The position numbers and the translations under genes were made by a program. DNA of 64,000 bases from Desulfovibrio piger (lineage in GTDB: Bacteria; Desulfobacterota; Desulfovibrionia; Desulfovibrionales; Desulfovibrionaceae). Every line of letters begins with the position of its first letter. Position 1 is the first letter of the stretch. Below the pieces are notes generated by a model. It was given only the letters and a program-made list of their open reading frames with translations. It was not told the origin of the DNA and did not search any database. Below, one piece after another: positions 15,929 through 24,296 of the stretch. The stretch lies in assembly GCF_012843875.1 (NCBI RefSeq), contig NZ_JABAFY010000007.1, forward strand, positions 1 to 64,000, written 5' to 3'.

Positions 15929-17224
15929 ATGCACGAAAAGAACGCCCGAACCCTTGCCCTGCTGATACGCCTGTGCGACGACCTTGCCTGGGGTCGTCCC
16001 GCGGACGAGGATGCCCTGTTCGCCCTGACCCGGGAAGGCAGCTCCTCGCCGGAGCTGGAACGTCTGGCCGAGGCCTTCGGCATGATGATCGTCAAGGTGG
16101 AAGCCCGTGAATTCCACCGGGCGGAACTGCTGGAAAAGGTGGAACAGCTTTCGCAGGAGCTGGGAAAAAGCCGTCTGCGCCTGCACGAGGAGAACCGGCA
16201 GGTGGTGGAGACCCTGCAAAAGGAGTACAACGTCCGCCGCATCATCGGTCGCTGCCCGGCCATGCGCCAGGTGGTGGCCCAGGCCCTGGCCATCGCCCGG
16301 CGGCCCATCAACACTCTGATCCTGGGGCCTTCCGGCACGGGCAAGGAGATCTTCGCCAAGACCATCCATTACCACTCCCCCAGGCGTGATGCCCCCTTCG
16401 TGGCCGTCAACTGTACGGCCATCCCCGACTCCCTGTTCGAAAGCGAGATGTTCGGCATCGAAAAGGGCGTGGCCACCGGCGTCAGCGCCCGCCGCGGCCT
16501 GGTGGAAGAAGCTTCGGGCGGGACGCTCTTCCTTGACGAACTGGCGGACATGTCCCTGCCCAATCAGGCCAAACTGCTGCGCGTGCTCGAGGAACGGGAA
16601 GTCCTGCGCGTGGGCAGCGCCCGGCCCGTGCCCGTGGACATCAAGGTCATCGCGGCCACCAATGTGGACCTGCGGCAGGCCGTGGCCCGGGGGCGCTTCC
16701 GGGAAGACCTGTACTACCGCCTCAATGTGGCCGAGCTGACGCTCCCTCCCCTGCGCGAACGGGGCGACGACATCCTGCTGCTGGCCCGGCATCTGCTGGC
16801 CCAGCATGCGCACAATATGGAACGCGCTGCCCTGCCCCTGGCCCCGGCCACCCAGCAGTGCCTGCTGGCCTACGACTGGCCCGGCAATGTGCGCGAACTG
16901 AGCAACGAGATGGAACGGGCAGCGGCCCTTACCGTGGATACGGTCATCCGTCCGTCGGATCTTTCTCCCAAACTGCTGGCCGCCCTGGCGCGCCACGGCT
17001 GCATAAAGACAAGCGCCACCGCCCCCCGGGAACCGCTGCCGGACATCCGGACGACATTCAATCTGGAACAGGCGGAGCGCCTGCTGGTACAGCGGGCCCT
17101 CGACGCCTGCCAGGGCAACAAGAGCCGGGCGGCGGAACTGCTCGGCATCACCCGGGAAGGCCTGCGCAAAAAGCTGCTGCGCCTCGACAAGACGGCCCAC
17201 GGCCATGACGGGGAGGAGGCATGA
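15929..17224 (+). CDS. Sigma-54 enhancer-binding activator, T3SS-linked, with altered GAFTGA loop
   Basis: A 431-residue protein. Residues 1 to about 105 form an N-terminal region with a coiled coil (LLEKVEQLSQELGKSRLRLH) and no receiver domain. The AAA+ core follows with Walker A GPSGTGKE (about 133-140), Walker [12 protein letters not shown] (about 194-204) and an R-finger region. A Fis-type helix-turn-helix (NKSRAAELLGITREGLRKKL) is near 393-412. The sigma-54-contacting loop, normally GAFTGA, reads GVATGV here, keeping only the Thr and the two Gly. It probably activates the two T3SS sigma-54-type promoters at 9032-9047 and 9246-9261. The lack of a receiver suggests control through its N-terminus or by a partner. 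Confidence 0.85.
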   Translation: MHEKNARTLALLIRLCDDLAWGRPADEDALFALTREGSSSPELERLAEAFGMMIVKVEAREFHRAELLEKVEQLSQELGKSRLRLHEENRQVVETLQKEYNVRRIIGRCPAMRQVVAQALAIARRPINTLILGPSGTGKEIFAKTIHYHSPRRDAPFVAVNCTAIPDSLFESEMFGIEKGVATGVSARRGLVEEASGGTLFLDELADMSLPNQAKLLRVLEEREVLRVGSARPVPVDIKVIAATNVDLRQAVARGRFREDLYYRLNVAELTLPPLRERGDDILLLARHLLAQHAHNMERAALPLAPATQQCLLAYDWPGNVRELSNEMERAAALTVDTVIRPSDLSPKLLAALARHGCIKTSATAPREPLPDIRTTFNLEQAERLLVQRALDACQGNKSRAAELLGITREGLRKKLLRLDKTAHGHDGEEA

Positions 17225-19290
17225 ACGCAAGCCTGAGATTGCGGCTGGCCCTGCTGGTGGTCTGTTCCGTGGCCCTCACCGTCGCGCTGGTCCTCTACCT
17301 GACCTGGCAGCGGGTCGGGGAGACCATGATCGGGATGGAAGAAAAAAATTTCGCCACCCTGCTGCTGGTGGAAGAGGAACGGCTCAATACGGCCACCCTC
17401 AACCATCTGGCGGCCAAGGTGCGCTCCGTGCTCCTGCGCAAAGCGCAGCTGCGGGACACCTCCGCCCGCGTCCAGGCACTGCTGCGGGCCCTGGCCCCGC
17501 AACGTCCCGCGGGCAGCGGGCAGGCCCACCTCGTCCTGCAACCCCTGCTGTCCGCCATGGACGCCGCCAGCATCGCTCTGGTGGATGACGTCGACAGTAT
17601 CCGCATGGAGATCCTGGATACGGAAAAACTCCGTAGCGGCCAGACGAGTCTTCTGGGCCTGTCGTCCAGTCTGCGGGATGCCAAACAGCGGCCCGTGCAG
17701 CGCCTGCTCAAACAGTTGTCCCGGGATGGTGATTTTGCCGTTTTTGACCTGCCCCGCCTCGTGGCCACCAACGAAGGCCGCATGGTCCCCTCCGGCACCT
17801 ATCGCCCCGTGCTGACCTATTTCCTGCCTTTGGACGGCCACAGGCCGTCACGGGAGATCCTGGTCTCCATGATCCCCCTGGACGATCTGGAAAAGATGGC
17901 TGTCCGGGCCCAGACGCAACTGCTGGAGGACACGCGGGAAAAATTCAGGGAGATGTCCCTTTATCCCGGCGGGCTCGTGGCGCTGCTGGACGGTGACGGG
18001 CATATCCTGGTCTCCAGTGGTGACGGTCTTCTTCCTGACGGCCTCGACGCGGCCCGGGCAGAAGCCCGCCAGACGGGCATGGCCAAGGTCATCCTGCCGT
18101 CGGCACAGGGCGATATGCTCTGCCTGCTGGGCAGCATCCGGGCCTTTGGCTGGTATGTGGCCCTGACGGCCCCCCTGGACGAGATACGGGAGCCTTCCGA
18201 CAGCCTGCTGGCCAGCCTGCTGGCCGTGAGCCTGCCCATCATGCTGCTGGTGGCTCTGGCGGCCCTGCTCATGCTCATCAGGACGCTGCGTCCCCTGAAA
18301 CTGCTGACCCGCAAGACCCGTCAGCTGGCCGAAGTGGATTTTGCCGCCCCCGATGCCCTTGACCGGCTCGAGCCCCTCCTCAGCCAGGGGCTGCCGCTGG
18401 AACGTCGCGACGAGCTGGGCCAGCTGGCCCGGGCCTATGCCCATCTGGGCGGGGCCCTTACCACCAACATCCGCAATCTGATGGAGGCCACCGCCAGCAA
18501 GGAACGCATGGAGGGCGAGCTCTCCGCCGCACGCGAGATCCAGATGGGCATCCTCCCGCCCCCGGACGGAGCTCCCGAAGTGTGCGGTTTCCGGGCCTCG
18601 GCCTTTCTGGATCCCGCCAAGGAAGTGGGCGGCGACATGTACGACTTTTTCGTCACCAGCGACGGGCGGCGGGCCCTTGTCCTGGGAGACGTGTCCGGCA
18701 AAGGTGTCCCGGCGGCCCTGTTCATGTCCATGACCGTCACGCTCGTGCGCTACGCCCTCGTCTCCGGGCTCGATCCGGCGGCCGCCATGTCGCAGGTCAA
18801 CGCCATGCTCGAGGCCCACAACCCGGGCAACATGTTCGTGACCCTCTTCCTGGCCCTGTATGACCCCCAAAGCGGTGAACTGAGCTACGCCAACGGCGGG
18901 CATTGCCCGCCCTACATCATCGATGCGGCCTCGGACGCCCCGCCCCGCATGCTGGACAAGCTAAGCGGCCCGCTGGTGGGCGTCATCCCGGACATGGAAT
19001 ACACGCTGTTCACGGATACCCTCAAGGAACAGGAGACCTGCCTGCTCTTTACCGACGGGGTGACCGAAGCCATGAACGGCGACAAGGAACTGTACGGTGA
19101 GGCCCGGTTGCAGGATTTCCTGGCCGCCCATCGCGGGGCCTCGCCCAGGGAACTGCTGACGCTCATTTTCTCGGAGCTTGTCCGCTTCCGGGGAGAAGAG
19201 CCCCAATCCGACGACATCACCATGCTGGCCTTCTGCCGCACGCACAGTGCGAGCGTGGCCCAACCTGCCTCTCCCCGGACATCCTCATGA
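17221..19290 (+). CDS. Membrane-bound PP2C/SpoIIE-type serine phosphatase with periplasmic sensor
   Basis: A 689-residue protein. One membrane helix at about 8-27, a periplasmic sensing region of about 300 residues, a second helix at about 330-355, a HAMP-like linker (PLKLLTRKTRQLAEVDF), a signalling coil (SAAREIQMGILPP at about 440) and an RsbU/SpoIIE PP2C domain. Metal-binding signatures are visible: GGDMYDFF, GDVSGKGVPAALFM, ANGGHCPPY and SDDITMLAFC. Such phosphatases usually dephosphorylate STAS anti-anti-sigma proteins. No STAS or kinase partner is in the window. The gene overlaps both neighbours by four bases, placing it in the T3SS operon between the sigma-54 activator and a sensor-MFS protein. 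Confidence 0.88.
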   Translation: MNASLRLRLALLVVCSVALTVALVLYLTWQRVGETMIGMEEKNFATLLLVEEERLNTATLNHLAAKVRSVLLRKAQLRDTSARVQALLRALAPQRPAGSGQAHLVLQPLLSAMDAASIALVDDVDSIRMEILDTEKLRSGQTSLLGLSSSLRDAKQRPVQRLLKQLSRDGDFAVFDLPRLVATNEGRMVPSGTYRPVLTYFLPLDGHRPSREILVSMIPLDDLEKMAVRAQTQLLEDTREKFREMSLYPGGLVALLDGDGHILVSSGDGLLPDGLDAARAEARQTGMAKVILPSAQGDMLCLLGSIRAFGWYVALTAPLDEIREPSDSLLASLLAVSLPIMLLVALAALLMLIRTLRPLKLLTRKTRQLAEVDFAAPDALDRLEPLLSQGLPLERRDELGQLARAYAHLGGALTTNIRNLMEATASKERMEGELSAAREIQMGILPPPDGAPEVCGFRASAFLDPAKEVGGDMYDFFVTSDGRRALVLGDVSGKGVPAALFMSMTVTLVRYALVSGLDPAAAMSQVNAMLEAHNPGNMFVTLFLALYDPQSGELSYANGGHCPPYIIDAASDAPPRMLDKLSGPLVGVIPDMEYTLFTDTLKEQETCLLFTDGVTEAMNGDKELYGEARLQDFLAAHRGASPRELLTLIFSELVRFRGEEPQSDDITMLAFCRTHSASVAQPASPRTSS

Positions 19291-21623
19291 CCATGCCTTG
19301 CTCTTCGATGGACCAGCGCGCGCCCTTGGGCCGCATCCTGGCCGGATGGATCGCCATCCTCCTGTGCAGCCTGCTGCTGTACGATGCCCTGCTCTATTCC
19401 TCCTTGCGCACGGCCACACGGGAAGGGACGCAGGCATCGGCCAGTGTGGCGGCCACGGCCCTGAAAAGCCGTATGGCCATAGGGATCCGCTTTGGCAAAA
19501 AGCTGGAGACCTACCACAATATCGACCGTCTGCTGGCCAGTGTGGGCCAGGCTGCCGATATGCCGCTGGCCGTACTGGATGCCCGGGGCATGGCCCTGCA
19601 TCACTGGGGGCGCTTCCCGCTTTTGCCGGACATCAGCGACCGCCTGCCGAAAACGGGAACAGAGGCTGTCCTTTCCCTGAAGGACGGGGAACTGCTGCTG
19701 GCCCCCGTCGCGGACCGGGACGAACACATCGTGGGCCATATCGCGGTCTGGATGCCTTCCCGCAATCTGGATGCCACACTCAGGGATCTTTTCCGGCAGC
19801 AGCTGCTCTTTCAGGGCTGGCTGGCACTGGCAGGGATACTGCTTTTGTCCCTCTGCCTTGGCCTGCGCCGTTCCGGAGGCATGCCCCGCAATCTGTGCAT
19901 CGCCATTTTCCTGCTGCTCATGCTGGGCAATGGGGCCCTGGCCCTGCATGCCGTCAGCCGGCAATATACGCAGGGGCTCAGGAACGATGCCGCGCATACC
20001 GGCGCCATCCTGACCGAGGACCTCAACCGCCTGCTGCTGGTGGGTGTCTCCCTGGACGATACCAGCCGCCTGTCCGCCTATCTGACCCGGGCCGCCACCG
20101 CCCACGGTGACGATCTTGTCCTGGAGGTCCTGGCGCCTTCCGGCAAAGTATTCGCATCGAGCCACGCTTCCGGCCCCCTTCCCGAACTTTTGCCGCCCGG
20201 CGAGGAATTCCCCCTGCTGGAGCTGGCCTCGGCCTTTTCCGTCAGCGGGGATTCGCCGGAGCAGGGCTGGAAACTGCGGGCCACCCTCGCGCGCGGTCCC
20301 TGGCTGGAGCGCCTGATCGCCAACGGGCTGGACATCCTGGCCCTGGTGGCCATCTCCCTCATCTTCATGGTGGAGATGTTCCTGCTGCTCTCCCGCAGTC
20401 TGGAAGCCCGCCTGCAGGGAACGACGCAATCCCACGCTCACCGCAGCGCCCTGTTCCGCCCGCTGATGTTCGTCTTCATCCTGGCCATGGACATGACCAT
20501 TTCCTTCATCCCCCTGCGCATGGCCGAACTCACCACCACGAGCATACTCCCGCGCGACGTACTGCTGGGCCTGCCCATCTCCGCGGAAATGGGTATGACC
20601 GGCCTCAGCGTGCTCATCGCCGGGACATGGATGAAGCGCAAAGGGGCCCGGCCGCCCCTCATGACGGGCATCATCTGTATGGCCCTGGGCTATCTGGCCT
20701 CCATGCTGGCCTGGACCCCCTGGCTTTTCATCGCCGCCCGGGCGCTGGTGGGACTGGGCTACGGCCTTTCCCTGCTCACTGCCCAGGCCTACACGGTGCG
20801 AGACGGCAAACTGGCCGACATGTTTGCCGGTGTCTATGCCGGATCCCTGTGCGGCAGCGCCCTGGGGGCCATGCTGGCCGAACGTCTGGGCTACGGTCCC
20901 GTTTTCGCCATCTCCGCCGTCATCCTGGCCTGTCTGGCCCTGGTGCCCCTGCGTCTGCTGCGCGGACAGGAAAAGCAGGAGGACGTCCGGGAAGAAGCCC
21001 CGGCCGCCAGACTGACGCTGCCGCAGATCCGCCGCCTGCTGGCGGACCGCCACTTCCTGGCTTTCATCCTGCTGGCTCTGCTGCCCTCGACCCTGCTCTG
21101 CGTGGGTTTCCTCAACTACTTTTTGCCTGTCTTCCTCAAGCAGGCCGATGTGGCCCAGTCCAACATCGGACGCATCTACATGCTCAACTGCCTCATCGTC
21201 ATCTACAGCGGTCCCCTTTTCGCCCGTCTGGTCGGCAACAGCCTGCACAAAGGCCCGCTCCTTTTCTGGGCCGGCATCCTCTCGGCCCTGTCCGTGGCCT
21301 GTTTCTGTTTCCTTCCTCCCCTGCCGGCTTCGGTGGCGGGATCCATCCTGCTGGGACTGGCCACCGGTCTCAACATCCCGGCCCAGAGCGAATTCCTGCT
21401 GGAACTGGACATCGCCCGGGCCATCGGTGTGGATCAGGCCATGAGCCTGCTGGATGCCCTGCAACGCGTGGGGCAGGTCATCGGCCCGGTCTGCGTGGGG
21501 GCTGTCATGGCCATCATGAGCGTGGATGACGCCGCCCGCTGGGCAGGCATCATCCTGGTGGCCATTTCCCTTCTTTTCCTGTTACTGGTCCGCCCGACCC
21601 GCCATTCGGGAGACAGAGCATGA
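19287..21623 (+). CDS. Sensor-MFS fusion: periplasmic sensor modules joined to a major facilitator transporter
   Basis: A 778-residue protein far longer than a normal MFS carrier (about 400). Residues 1-370 contain a helix at about 18-38, a periplasmic segment to about 170, two adjacent helices (about 172-220), a second periplasmic segment and a helix at about 345-367. This looks like two sensor-type modules in series. Residues about 390-775 are an MFS core (LGYGLSLLTAQAYTVRDGKL, GSALGAMLAERLGYGPVFAI, IPAQSEFLLEL). It overlaps the phosphatase and the following gene by four bases each. Substrate unknown; the N-terminal half could regulate transport or make the carrier a transceptor. Confidence 0.75.
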   Translation: MTMPCSSMDQRAPLGRILAGWIAILLCSLLLYDALLYSSLRTATREGTQASASVAATALKSRMAIGIRFGKKLETYHNIDRLLASVGQAADMPLAVLDARGMALHHWGRFPLLPDISDRLPKTGTEAVLSLKDGELLLAPVADRDEHIVGHIAVWMPSRNLDATLRDLFRQQLLFQGWLALAGILLLSLCLGLRRSGGMPRNLCIAIFLLLMLGNGALALHAVSRQYTQGLRNDAAHTGAILTEDLNRLLLVGVSLDDTSRLSAYLTRAATAHGDDLVLEVLAPSGKVFASSHASGPLPELLPPGEEFPLLELASAFSVSGDSPEQGWKLRATLARGPWLERLIANGLDILALVAISLIFMVEMFLLLSRSLEARLQGTTQSHAHRSALFRPLMFVFILAMDMTISFIPLRMAELTTTSILPRDVLLGLPISAEMGMTGLSVLIAGTWMKRKGARPPLMTGIICMALGYLASMLAWTPWLFIAARALVGLGYGLSLLTAQAYTVRDGKLADMFAGVYAGSLCGSALGAMLAERLGYGPVFAISAVILACLALVPLRLLRGQEKQEDVREEAPAARLTLPQIRRLLADRHFLAFILLALLPSTLLCVGFLNYFLPVFLKQADVAQSNIGRIYMLNCLIVIYSGPLFARLVGNSLHKGPLLFWAGILSALSVACFCFLPPLPASVAGSILLGLATGLNIPAQSEFLLELDIARAIGVDQAMSLLDALQRVGQVIGPVCVGAVMAIMSVDDAARWAGIILVAISLLFLLLVRPTRHSGDRA

Positions 21624-23110
21624 CCTCCGCCCGGGACTGGATCCGCAGCCGTTGCCCGGAGGCATTGGCGGCCTTCGAACAGGCAGGAGCGCAGACACTG
21701 GCGGACTATGCGGCAGGCTTTGGCGCGGACGCCGCCCTGCCCAGGCCGCCGCAAGCCGCTGACGACCTTGTGGAACTGGCCGCCGCGACCTGCGCCCGGC
21801 TGTATTCGCCTGATCTGGGGCAGGCCCTGCGCCGTGAACTGGAGAGCGATCTCCATGCACTTACGGCCAACCATCACGGTGTGGATTTCCACCCGGAATT
21901 CTTCCAGGGCGATTTGCTGTTCGCCATGAGCTGCCGCCACGCCGTGCCCCTGTTCAACTGCGGCGCTGTCCCGGCCAACAACGTGGCGTATCCTCGCGGC
22001 ATCCTGCTGGGATGCGGCACCCCGGAAGAGGTGAGTTTCCGCAGCCGCAAACTGCCCATCCTGCCGGGAAGGGACCGGCATGGGCTCATCAGCGTGCGCC
22101 CGGCGTTCACCGCCGCCGAGGTCATCCTGCCCTCGCAGCTTTTCGGCCAGCCGGAAGAGCCGCATGCTCTGGACCGTCTTGTCCAGGCCGTCTACCGCCA
22201 TCCCCGCGTACTGGAACAGCAGACATTCCGGGATCAGGCCAGCCTCATGAATGCCCTGCTGTGGCAGCAGGTCATCCCGAAAAGCTGTGACCTCCCGCCG
22301 CTGGTCTCGCTGGACATGCAATGGCTGTGCGGTCGCCTGATCACGGCCGATCTGGAACAACCGGACAGCCTTGTCCGGCACCTGCTCCTGCATCCGCCGC
22401 TGGCCGCTGCTATCTGGGATGCCCTCAACGGGCAACGGGCCTGCTGGACCGGGGATGCGCAGGGCCTGCAGCGAGGCACCTTCCTGTTCTGGGGCGTGGA
22501 CGGCAAAGGCCGGGCCCTGGCTCTGCGGCCTGCCCGCGATTTCCGCTCGCTGGTGGCTGTCCGGGATGCAGGCTGGCGCCTGCCGCTGGATGCCCGCACC
22601 CTGGGCAGGGCCCTGGCGGAAGAGCGCATCCTCCCCTCGCTTTTCCTTTATTTCGCCACCGTGACGGCGGCCAGGGGCCTGCGCTGTGCCGGAGGCATCT
22701 TCCAGACCTCGTACCTGCCGCGCATGATCCGGGGCATCTGTACGGCTCTGCGGCACTGCGGTGCCGACGGGCCGGCCACGCGCATCGCCGGGGCATTCCG
22801 TCCCTGTCCGCCCTGCACGGGGCTGCTGCCCCTGCGTCTGCCCTGCCCTGACGGCCCGTTGCGGCAGACCGGCCGGGGAGCCGGCGCCGCGGACCTCTGG
22901 CTGGCCGGCGGCCTCTCTCCCGCCCTGTGGCAGTCACTGCGGCACAGCCGGGTCGATCATGCCCTGGCAGCCTCGCTGCCGTATCATTATGAAGACCTGT
23001 CCGCTCAGGAGATGCGACCGCCGCTGCTGGACAGCCTTTTGCAACAGGCCCCGCCCATCGGGAGCCTGCCCTTTCTTGCGCCTTTCCCCCTGGAGATGCC
23101 TCATGCCTGA
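21620..23110 (+). CDS. Conserved-looking protein of unknown function
   Basis: A 496-residue protein without signal peptide or membrane helix, Pro/Ala/Leu-rich, with several Cys (CGAVPANN, LLGCGTPEEV, RPCPPCTGLLPL). No family recognised. A motif-like stretch HPEFFQGDLLFAMSCRHAVPLFNCG at about residues 92-116 (Phe, Cys and His rich) may form an active site. It overlaps the MFS gene by four bases and the racemase gene by eight, so the three are made together. A cytoplasmic enzyme working on the same metabolite as the racemase is possible; this is inference from context only. Confidence 0.7.
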   Translation: MTSARDWIRSRCPEALAAFEQAGAQTLADYAAGFGADAALPRPPQAADDLVELAAATCARLYSPDLGQALRRELESDLHALTANHHGVDFHPEFFQGDLLFAMSCRHAVPLFNCGAVPANNVAYPRGILLGCGTPEEVSFRSRKLPILPGRDRHGLISVRPAFTAAEVILPSQLFGQPEEPHALDRLVQAVYRHPRVLEQQTFRDQASLMNALLWQQVIPKSCDLPPLVSLDMQWLCGRLITADLEQPDSLVRHLLLHPPLAAAIWDALNGQRACWTGDAQGLQRGTFLFWGVDGKGRALALRPARDFRSLVAVRDAGWRLPLDARTLGRALAEERILPSLFLYFATVTAARGLRCAGGIFQTSYLPRMIRGICTALRHCGADGPATRIAGAFRPCPPCTGLLPLRLPCPDGPLRQTGRGAGAADLWLAGGLSPALWQSLRHSRVDHALAASLPYHYEDLSAQEMRPPLLDSLLQQAPPIGSLPFLAPFPLEMPHA

Positions 23111-24296
23111 ACTGGAGATAAATCTGGATGCCCTGGCCCATAATCTGCGTCTTGTGCGGCGCCAGGAACAGGCCTGGGGCTTCCGTTTCCTGCCGGTGCT
23201 GAAGATGGTGGCTTCCCACCCGGACGTCGTCGATTTCCTGCGTACGCAGGGCTATGCCCGCTACGGCATCGCGGATATGACGGAGCATCTTCTGTACGGA
23301 CAGGAGCCGCCTGCACGCACAGGGCGCGTCCTGATCAATCTGGCCCCCCCGGACAGGGCGGACGACGTCGTCCGCCTGTTCGAACGCAGCGCCTTTTCCT
23401 GTGAGACGACCTTCCGGGCCCTGGATGCTGCTGCCCGTGCCGCGGGTCTGCATCACGAGGCCCTGCTCATGGTGGATATAGGCGACATGCGCGAAGGGAT
23501 CCCGCAGGAAGATGCCCCCGCCCTGCTGCGGGCCGTGGCGACCGCGTCGCAGCGTGCGGCCCATGGGCCGGGCGCCCATGTGGCGGGCATCGGCGTCAAT
23601 CTCGGCTGCCTGTACGGGACCTGTCCGGACGACGAGAACATGGCCCTGCTCGAAGCCCTGGCGGCCCGGGCAGGCACCCTGCTGGGGCATGCCCTGCACC
23701 GGGTCAGCCTGGGCGGGAGCATCTTCTGGAACTGGTTCGCCCGCCGTCACGGGCATGGACCGCATCTGCCGCCCGGCTGCATCATGGAATTCCGCATGGG
23801 GGATCCCCTGCTGCTTGGCCGGGACATGTACCGGGACGAAGCCCTGCTGGCCGGGGACTTCCGGCAGGATATCTTCCGCCTGTCGGCCACGGTGCTGGAA
23901 GTGACGGAACGGGACATCCGTCCGCCCCGACAGAGCGTCCACAACGGACGGGGGCTGCACGCCGACTGCCCTGATCTGGGAAAACGGCTCCAGGCGCTGG
24001 TGGACTGCGGCAGCCTGCATACGGACGTCCGGGGCCTTTCCCTGGCCCGCCCGGACTGGCGGATATCCGATTTCAGCGGCAATTACGCCATCCTGGACTT
24101 GAGCGGCTGCCCACAGGCTCCCGTGCCGGGGGAACATGTCCGGTTCATCCCGTCCTATTGGGCCGTGGCCCGTACCTGCCGTATGCCCCACATCCGCAAG
24201 ACCCTTATCCACGATACTCTGCCGGGACCATCCCTTCCCGACTCCCGGCCCGCCTCTCCCCAGCAGGAGACGGCGCCCCTTTCGGAGGTTTCATGA
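23103..24296 (+). CDS. PLP-dependent amino-acid racemase (alanine/ornithine racemase-like, fold III)
   Basis: A 397-residue protein whose N-terminus (ELEINLDALAHNLRLVRR) is that of the alanine-racemase N-terminal TIM barrel. The probable PLP lysine is Lys34 in FLPVLKMVASHP, closer to the ornithine racemase/YhfX type than to the VKANAYGHG of Alr. Later segments LLMVDIGDMREGIP and GGSIFWNW fit barrel strands that hold the cofactor phosphate. The ATG at 23103 overlaps the upstream gene. Substrate cannot be told. Its linkage to a sensor-MFS and a substrate-binding protein suggests an exported or sensed D-amino acid or derivative. Confidence 0.75.
   Translation: MPELEINLDALAHNLRLVRRQEQAWGFRFLPVLKMVASHPDVVDFLRTQGYARYGIADMTEHLLYGQEPPARTGRVLINLAPPDRADDVVRLFERSAFSCETTFRALDAAARAAGLHHEALLMVDIGDMREGIPQEDAPALLRAVATASQRAAHGPGAHVAGIGVNLGCLYGTCPDDENMALLEALAARAGTLLGHALHRVSLGGSIFWNWFARRHGHGPHLPPGCIMEFRMGDPLLLGRDMYRDEALLAGDFRQDIFRLSATVLEVTERDIRPPRQSVHNGRGLHADCPDLGKRLQALVDCGSLHTDVRGLSLARPDWRISDFSGNYAILDLSGCPQAPVPGEHVRFIPSYWAVARTCRMPHIRKTLIHDTLPGPSLPDSRPASPQQETAPLSEVS

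Noticed and set aside
13901..17230. 1109-codon open frame on the minus strand
   Set aside because: It lies opposite sctT, sctU and the sigma-54 activator, all well-recognised. It is a by-product of GC-rich codon use and its translation is low-complexity His/Gln/Gly.
18912..21464. 850-codon open frame on the minus strand
   Set aside because: Antisense to the phosphatase and sensor-MFS genes, with His/Gln/Gly-rich translation and no domain.
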